Translations under genes and position numbers: made by a program
Shown: positions 58,044 through 64,000 of the stretch, piece after piece
Position numbering within the stretch: position 1 is the stretch's first letter
Layout of the letters: each line of letters begins with the position of its first letter
NCBI GenBank assembly: GCA_903632075.3
Contig: CAHIKZ030005207.1
Location: 322,001 to 386,000 of the forward strand
Origin: Acanthosepion pharaonis
Lineage: Eukaryota > Mollusca > Cephalopoda > Sepiida > Sepiidae
Length of the DNA stretch: 64,000 nucleotides
Reading direction: 5' to 3'
Notes under the pieces: generated by a model
Databases searched by the model: none
What the model was told of the DNA's origin: nothing
What the model saw: only the letters and a program-made list of their open reading frames with translations

Positions 58044-58708
58044 CAGTTGTGTACTGGACAATTGTGTCCATGGACATTTGTGTCCCTAGACAAATGCATC
58101 TCTGGATAATTGTGTACCTCTTTTGAATTTGTTAAAGGCAATTAGCATAAATTTTGAAAAAAATCACAGGTAGCAATCTAAATAAATTTTAAAAAAGTAA
58201 TAAAATAAAAAAAAAATTTAGAGTTTATTTTATTTAAAATGCAATGAAAGATTAACAGTGTTGCAAGATTGCGCTACACCACTATGTTTTTGTTTCATCA
58301 GCATTTTCCTTACTATAGTGGTAGCTGTAATTTTCCTCGTACACAAATATTTTTCCATTGGTGTTTGATTTTTTAAACTTAGCCATGGGTTCCAAATAAA
58401 AATACAATCTATAAAATCCAGCTGAAATAAACTGAAAGTGCTAGCTTAATTTTCTCTTGCTTTAAAAAAGAAATTATTCTTACTTTTTTTATTCACAGTA
58501 ACTACCTTTCTGCTTGTTTAGAGTAATTAAATGTATTGATGTGCAAATTTCTATATTAAATAACTCTTTAAAAAAAAAGTGTAACTTTAAAAAAATTATC
58601 AGAGGTACGCAATTATCGATGAACACATTTGTCTATGGATGCAAATGTCCAAGGACACAATTATCTGGTATGTAATTGTTCAGGGTGTAAATGTCCAGTG
58701 CACAACTG
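58044..58708. mobile_element. 665-bp TIR element with 16-bp sub-repeats in its ends
   Basis: The left end starts CAGTTGTGTACTGGACA and the right end, reversed, CAGTTGTGCACTGGACA. Behind each start is a run of ~15-16-bp units: left GGACAATTGTGTCCAT, GGACATTTGTGTCCCT, AGACAAATGCATCTCT, GGATAATTGTGTACCT (58056-58119); right about six such units (58601-58696 reversed). The interior (58121-58600) is AT-rich and non-coding. No clear target duplication was found (TTT at most). Probably a non-autonomous DNA transposon with repeated transposase-binding sites. Confidence 0.75.
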
Positions 58709-59950
58709 TTTGTCCACCCATTTTTTGCTATTCCAGTGCACATTCAGACATTACTATCTCAACACCTACCAGCGAGGTGACTATAAATCTGTAAAGTATC
58801 ATTCTGCATGTATTTATGTTTTCATGTGTAGATATATGCATGAATAAATTTCCATCCCAAATTCTTCAAGAAGAGGCAGAAAGAAGAAAAAGATTTTACA
58901 GAGTAAATCCATTAGATGCTGGACTGCATTAATTGTTGTTTGTCATAAAATAGGGATATAAATTCCTTGTGTTTTTAAATGAGTGAAAACATAGATCATT
59001 GAAAACAAATTAATTTAACTGATTCCCATCTCAGAACAGGTAGTGGGAGAGAGCGTAAGAATATTGCAGATATTTGTATCAACCTAATGGATTTATATTT
59101 ACACAAAATACCACAAAATATGAAACAATAAGAAGAAACATTCAACAAGAGAAGTTGCATAATTAAATGGAATTTATATATGCATACAACAATTGTACAG
59201 ACAGTAATTCAGTTGTGTTTGAAATGCTGAAATTTACTTGTCCTTTGAATTTTGAGTGAGGAAAATGTTCTTTTTGATAAACTATGATGTGTATTAAAAA
59301 GTGTGTGAGTTTAGAGGACTTTAGTAACATGTATTGTTAGTTGTAAGAGAATTAAACAGTTTGTTACTCAGTGTTAAGTGTTTCTGTCCTTATGGTTGAA
59401 GGAGTGATTGTTCATAGATGTGCAATGTTCATACGTACATGTGTGTGTGATGACATTTCATAGCATTTTCACTTAATGGACAAACACTACCTCTCCACTG
59501 AGCTACATCTTCTATGTGAGAGAAGGCAAGAGAAAAAGAAAAGAATCAAGATGTTTGCTAAATATTTATTTAGTTGTATGTCACGTGACCGGCTCCAAAA
59601 CTTGCTTGAAAAATCATGGCGGCAAATAAGATTGCGTAGGCATTGTATACATTTTTACATTTAATAACCAATCAGCAATCAGACTTAAATTGAAGCTTCT
59701 GTGATCTAATTTTGCACAAAATTTGCTGTCAAAAGAAACTATTACATAGAAAATGCATTGAAATCTTTTTTGTCCAATAGTATTGGCTGAATTGGAAATA
59801 ATAATAATACAATCAAATGGAAGCAGTAATAGACTGAAATATATCCAGGAATATGAATGGATTATGCAAAAATAAGGAGACAGAATGTTTGCAATTTATT
59901 TAATCAGACATGCCTAAAAGAGAATATGCTGCCTAAATATACAAATATAC
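58709..59950. other. Unassigned 1.2-kb stretch
   Basis: No gene found. 59578-59640 is slightly GC-richer (TCACGTGACCGGCTCC, ATCATGGCGGCAAATAAG) and could be a repeat fragment. Confidence 0.45.
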
Positions 59951-59952
59951 AA

Positions 59953-59954
<2 letters not shown>

Positions 59955-60004
<50 letters not shown>

Positions 60005-60250
60005 ATGCGTATGTATAACAAAGTCCAAAATCTTTACTTGTGATGTGTTTCATCCTTCAAGACTTCATCAGACTAAATTTGTTACGTTGGTATGACTACA
60101 CATGCACATGAATGAAGGGCAATGGGGATTTTAGAATTTTTATAGAATAATGTTTTTGTTGTTTTATATCTATCTGAATTCATTTAGAATCTCTTTCTTT
60201 TTCTTTCCATCACTTTTGTTAGTAGGTATCCCATACTGTGATAATAAATC
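59955..60250 (+). repeat. Dispersed repeat K with (TA)n at its left end
   Basis: (TA)n(TG)n at 59957-60015, then GTGATGTGTTTCATCCTTCA, GACTACACATGCACATGAAT, TTTCCATCACTTTTGTTAG. Parallels 53586-53900. Confidence 0.75.
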
Positions 60251-60379
60251 ACTGTGTTGGTTCCAATCTAGGTGGGGAATGATGGCAAAACTTCTTCCCC
60301 TCCCCAATTTATAGGCAGAAGCACACATGCATGCTGGGATTACTTCCGTGCCAATAAAATAAGCCATTTCTCAGGCTCA

Positions 60380-60660
60380 GTTGATTCAGTCCAGATCTGC
60401 CAAGTCAGGTGATTTGCTGCCAAGCTCATGACAGGCTTGTCAAACACTCTGCCTTCAGGCAGGGACAAACCCAGATGAGGCTGTACTGATGGGCAGTCAC
60501 ATCTGGGGAGGTAGACAAACCCAACTACATGTGGAGTCTACGGGGTATTTTTGCCTGAGCCTACAGGCTTGGATCACTCCACATATAAAACAGCCTTGTG
60601 CTACATCCTGCCTTGTGGGGAGGCTAAGGTAGATAACCTCAGTCCTGGTCTGTCTTGTCT
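60380..60660 (+). repeat. Dispersed repeat shared with 14760-14950 and 24040-24110
   Basis: GTGGAGTCTACGGGGTATTT, TTGCCTGAGCCTACAGGCTT and CAGCCTTGTGCTACATC match 14850-14930. The end GTCCTGGTCTGTCTTGTCT matches 24060-24080 reversed. It contains a palindrome-like AGCCTACAGGCT. Class unknown. Confidence 0.6.
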
Positions 60661-60939
60661 ACATTCACTTATCTAAATTTTCACTTGTTTAATCAGAATT
60701 TGTATATTGGTATTGAATTTTAAAATAAAACAGTATTTTTATAAAAGCACTGATATATTGATAGATAAAAAAGTTACAAATATTACTTATTCTCAAGTTT
60801 ATTGGGCATGAATATTCTTGGTATTAAGAATCATATGCACACACATATACAGAAGGTGATGGATAAATTATCATAGTTTTATATTTTTAATTTCATGCAT
60901 GAGTTTTGTTTGTTTTTGATTTTGTTGACTGCACAGTAT

Positions 60940-61620
60940 AGTAGGGTCAGTAACATCTGCAAGAAAAAGAGCACCATGATGCAATTCACTCTGCCAGAAA
61001 TTTGGAAATGGCATGCTGTACTGCTTGAAATTTGTGCTGAAAGCTTCAATATGAACATTTCAAAGTGTTAGGGTATCAATCTGAGGACAGTACAGTGGAT
61101 TCAGAAAGAGTTGGATGAGTCTAATGGTGATTATGAAGGCACAGCAACTTGAAAAACTACTCTGATTAATAAGAAAAGAACTTCCAAATTTGTTGGTGAA
61201 ATCCAGGCTATTATTGAAAACAATCCCACCCAGTCAGTCAGGTCCATAACTAAGGAGGTAGTGCTGCCCTAGGTCAAGAGGGTAGCTACTGGAAGATCCT
61301 ATGTCTGGCAACAGAACTCTTCACCATGCCACACAGACTGTAGAACCCAGTCATAACTGTCAGACAATTTCTGCAACCATATCACCCCTTACATCTGGCC
61401 TCCTACCTTTCCAGACTACAACCCTCTTGATTATTATGTGTGGGACACAGTTGATAGAGAGACCAACAAAACTCCTTGTAGCATAAAAGATGAACTGAAG
61501 GCAAGGATTATGGCAACATTCACTAATTTAAATAAGAAGACCATCCAGGAGAGTTGCAGGAGTTTCTTAAGTTGGAGACCGTGGTTGAAGCCAATGACGA
61601 TTTTGTTGAATAAATTTTAA
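60940..61620 (+). pseudogene. Broken mariner-type transposase
   Basis: N-terminal remnant 60960-61280: INLRTVQWIQKELDESNGDY, EIQAIIENNPTQSVRSITKE, the DNA-binding part. An internal deletion at about 61285 removes the first catalytic Asp. C-terminal part 61290-61620: GRSYVWQQNSSPCHT, ITPYIWPPTFPDYNPLDYYV, VDRETNKTPCSIKDELKARI, NKKTIQESCRSF. The terminal catalytic motif NPLDYYVW ends in Asp, as in mariner rather than Tc1. The second catalytic Asp (normally in QQDSAPCH) reads Asn (QQNSSPCH, about 61307-61330). Dead copy. Confidence 0.9.
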
Positions 61621-61829
61621 TCAATCTGTTCATATCAATTATTATCTGCTGCTTGTTTATTATTTATCAGCATTCCTCTCATTATAACAACCAATTTATC
61701 AATTTATCCGTGTAAATTCTTTAGTATTTAAAGATACTTTTGTGTAATTTTGGTAAATATATATGTTAAAATGAGATGTCAGTGTTATTTTCATTTTTGC
61801 ATAATTTAGACAGTAATTTATCCATCACA

Positions 61830-61956
61830 TCCTGTATGTATGTATGTATGTATGTATGTGTGTGTATGTGTATATATATATATAATGTGGATTTTTTAAA
61901 ATATACTATATGGAAAATAAATTTATAGATATTTTTAAAGAATCCACATTATAATC
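61830..61956. repeat. (ATGT)n(TA)n microsatellite plus short inverted repeat
   Basis: TGTATGTATGTATG...TATATATA at 61832-61883, immediately followed by TAATGTGGATTTTTTAAAAT, whose inverse ATTTTTAAAGAATCCACATT lies at about 61933-61954. The inverted arms are ~24 bp. Confidence 0.8.
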
Positions 61957-62029
61957 AAACACATTTGCAGCCTTTGTTTTCTCTTTAGAATATATACTTT
62001 TCTTTTGTTGGAACAACTATAATCCCTCC

Positions 62030-62032
<3 letters not shown>

Positions 62033-62075
<43 letters not shown>
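62033..62075. repeat. (TA)n microsatellite
   Basis: Pure TA run. Confidence 0.95.
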
Positions 62076-62080
<5 letters not shown>

Positions 62081-62464
62081 CCTAGATTAGTTGAAAATGC
62101 TTGGACGCTTTCTACACACTCTTTGTCCAGAAAAGAAATCACTTGTATGAATTCAAGAATGATTTAATAAAGAAATTAATTGCTGTTCCTTGTCAGTCAT
62201 CTTCAGTGAAACTTGTATAAAAGAGAGATTGCTGCCCAAAGATACAATTTATTTATTATATTCCCCCCCTACATATATATATTTAATTTTGCACTTAAAA
62301 ATATATTTTCAATTGAGCACTGTTGAACGACAATCTAATTCTAAAAACAACTGTCACCTGCATAAATGCGAAGCTCTTCAGTAAATGAATGGAGCTTATG
62401 GCTGCTTGCCGTTTGTTTACATTTGTAAAAACGATACTCTAGATTTGGCTGACTCATTCTGTTG

Positions 62465-62593
62465 AGTGAAGATGGGTCAGTGGTAGAAGCTCTGACTGAC
62501 ACCAAATCGGTTTTGATCTCGGCTTGAGGCATTCGGTTGTCTAGTCGCACTGAGGAGCTGTGATGCAGTGAAACAGTACTGTCTGCAAATGGC

Positions 62594-62627
<34 letters not shown>
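62465..62627 (+). mobile_element. Possible tRNA-derived SINE with (TA)n tail
   Basis: ATGGGTCAGTGGTAGAAGC is A-box-like and TCGGTTTTGATCTCGG is B-box-like, about 45 nt apart. The body has GAGGCATTCGGTTGTCTAG and GCACTGAGGAGC, and a (TA)n tail lies at 62596-62627. It has typical SINE architecture but is a single copy in this window. Confidence 0.5.
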
Positions 62628-62630
<3 letters not shown>

Positions 62631-63535
62631 GCCTTCAGATACAAGATTACTTCATTCCAAGACCTCGGTCATAACCCAAAACACTTGTATGTCAAATCAA
62701 TTTTTCCCCACTGAAATTAATAGGAATATTTTTGATCCATTCCAAGTCCCTAAAAATCACCCTTTTTTTCCTGAAACTCACCCCTATTTTTGTATTTGAG
62801 GGTTTCTTACAAGCAAAAGCATGTGAATAACAAGAAATGTAGTTTACAGACAATAAAATAAAAGAGACAAAGATTGTAAAGAAATAAACTGTATTAAACC
62901 ATGAACTTCAGATGAGTTGTAGATCAACTGGTGGAGGAGAGAGAGAAAGGGACAACAACAGCTAGCCTAGCAACCACTAACCTAGCCTAGCAACAGCTAT
63001 CATAGTCTACAATACCAAAGATTAACTTTATCACTTAATTTTTACATTTTTTAAAACATTTACATTTTATCCATTACTGTAACTGATTTTTTTAATTTTA
63101 TAATCTTTTATTTATTGTTGATGTAGAAAGCACATACTATCCTGCCAAATCCATTACTTGTACATCTACCTATATCTTCCTCTTGTACATGTTTTTCTTT
63201 TATAATTTCCCGCTTTACCTCTAGTGAAATCATGTGTTTCGGTTTTTCACCACTGCTCTTTACACTTACTTTGGATCCATGGTGTCGCTAAAGGAATTTT
63301 GCAAAATAACAGCAAAAAGACACAACATAACAGAAATCCTTCCAGAACAAAATGAACATGTGTACTGCAAATAGAAATACTCTTGAAGCTTGGCACTCAC
63401 TGTACCAACTAGCAGATGTTTAACTGAAACTTGTTTGCATCTCAAAATTCAGCTCATATCTCAAGGCAAAAAATCATCCAAATTCCAGATCGTATCCTAA
63501 AAACTCTTATTTTGGTGCACTCGTATCTCAAAAGC

Positions 63536-63538
<3 letters not shown>
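62628..63538. mobile_element. ~910-bp non-autonomous element with imperfect TIRs between (TA)n tracts
   Basis: Left end AATGCCTTCAGATACAAG; right end, reversed, AATGCTTTTGAGATACGAG. The right interior carries further copies of the GAGATA(C/T)GAG-like word (CATATCTCAAG at about 63450, GTATCCTAAAAAC at 63492). No transposase frame. It sits exactly between (TA)n at 62596-62627 and 63539-63591, consistent with TA target choice. Confidence 0.65.

Positions 63539-63591
<53 letters not shown>
63539..63591. repeat. (TA)n microsatellite
   Basis: Pure TA run at the right edge of the 62628-63538 element. Confidence 0.95.
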
Positions 63592-63597
<6 letters not shown>

Positions 63598-63714
63598 GTC
63601 TCCTTATATCCTGATTGCTATGTGTATGAAACGGGTCCAGGAAGTGATTCAAACTTGCCTTGAAAGCTTGGTTCTAGAAGAAGACCCACTTCTGTCCGAG
63701 TAACCAACTATATC

Positions 63715-63840
63715 AAAGAGATACATGGATAATTGGTTTTTATAATGAGAGAAATGCAGATAAATAATAAACAAGCAGCAGATAATAATTGATATATTGA
63801 ATATGAAGAGATTGATTAAAAGTTTTAAAAAGGTTCATAT
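63715..63840 (-). mobile_element. Solitary mariner 3' end
   Basis: On the minus strand TTTTAATCAATCTCTTCATA, TCAATTATTATCTGCTGCTT, GTTTATTATTTATCTGCATT matches the sequence right after the mariner stop at 61614-61700. No coding part is present. Confidence 0.8.
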
Positions 63841-63914
63841 CACTCTTCATTGTAATATGAAACTAAGCAAGCAAGTAAGTGAGTCTAATTTTACATGCAT
63901 TACTCTCTGGTAGG

Positions 63915-63915
<1 letters not shown>

Positions 63916-63957
<42 letters not shown>
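63916..63957. repeat. (TA)n microsatellite
   Basis: Pure TA run near the window end. Confidence 0.95.
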
Positions 63958-63960
<3 letters not shown>

Positions 63961-64000
63961 CAATATGCGCAGTACTTAGTAGAAAGTGCTCAATATCAGT

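Overview
This window looks like repeat-dominated, non-coding nuclear DNA of an animal, most plausibly a cephalopod mollusc and probably an octopus. The basis is the strongly AT-rich composition, many (TA)n microsatellites, a tRNA-derived SINE at 46857-47045 whose body resembles cephalopod SINEs I know, and broken LINE, hAT, Tc1 and mariner genes of metazoan type. I found no host gene, exon, rRNA gene or intact transposon gene. All recognisable coding sequence is decayed mobile-element sequence. The species assignment is inference; no search was run.

Layout. 1-5.0 kb holds arrays of a ~100-bp monomer, a fold-back element between two (TA)n tracts, and a 1,019-bp non-autonomous hAT-type element with a perfect 8-bp target duplication. 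5.5-8.1 kb holds another ~105-bp array and a broken hAT transposase (ZMYM1-like, TTF zinc finger) that stops at a LINE 3' end. 8.2-16.1 kb is a mosaic of 5'-truncated LINE pieces (called family A here), a broken Tc1-type transposase, an in-frame 117-bp tandem duplication inside a LINE, and a 5S-rRNA/tRNA composite SINE. 17.1-20.8 kb is a ~35-copy satellite of a ~107-bp unit. 21-32 kb is again LINE/SINE mosaic, with a relatively GC-rich LINE endonuclease/RT relic at 28.2-29.6 kb. 32.3-41.1 kb is a very large AT-rich minisatellite built from a 13-bp and a 9-bp module. Its core is stop-free in all three + frames and so produces spurious ORFs up to 996 codons. 41-64 kb holds more SINE, LINE, TIR-element and microsatellite sequence, including a 665-bp element with sub-repeated inverted termini (58.0-58.7 kb) and a broken mariner (60.9-61.6 kb).

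How the parts relate. Family names (A, B, C, T, S2, D, G, Q, K) are local labels only. Family T is a tRNA-headed SINE whose 3' tail is the monomer amplified at four or five array loci; that tail carries a CTGANGA...GAAA signature like the hammerhead ribozyme core. The 5S/tRNA SINE and family S2 share a ~35-nt 3' tail, which suggests a common LINE partner. Families A, B and C are LINE 3' ends, A being the most numerous. Several DNA elements and fold-backs sit directly between (TA)n tracts.

The best candidates for something undescribed are the composite 5S/tRNA SINE, the link between SINE tail and satellite with its hammerhead-like core, and the 13+9-bp AT minisatellite with its 48-bp higher-order unit.
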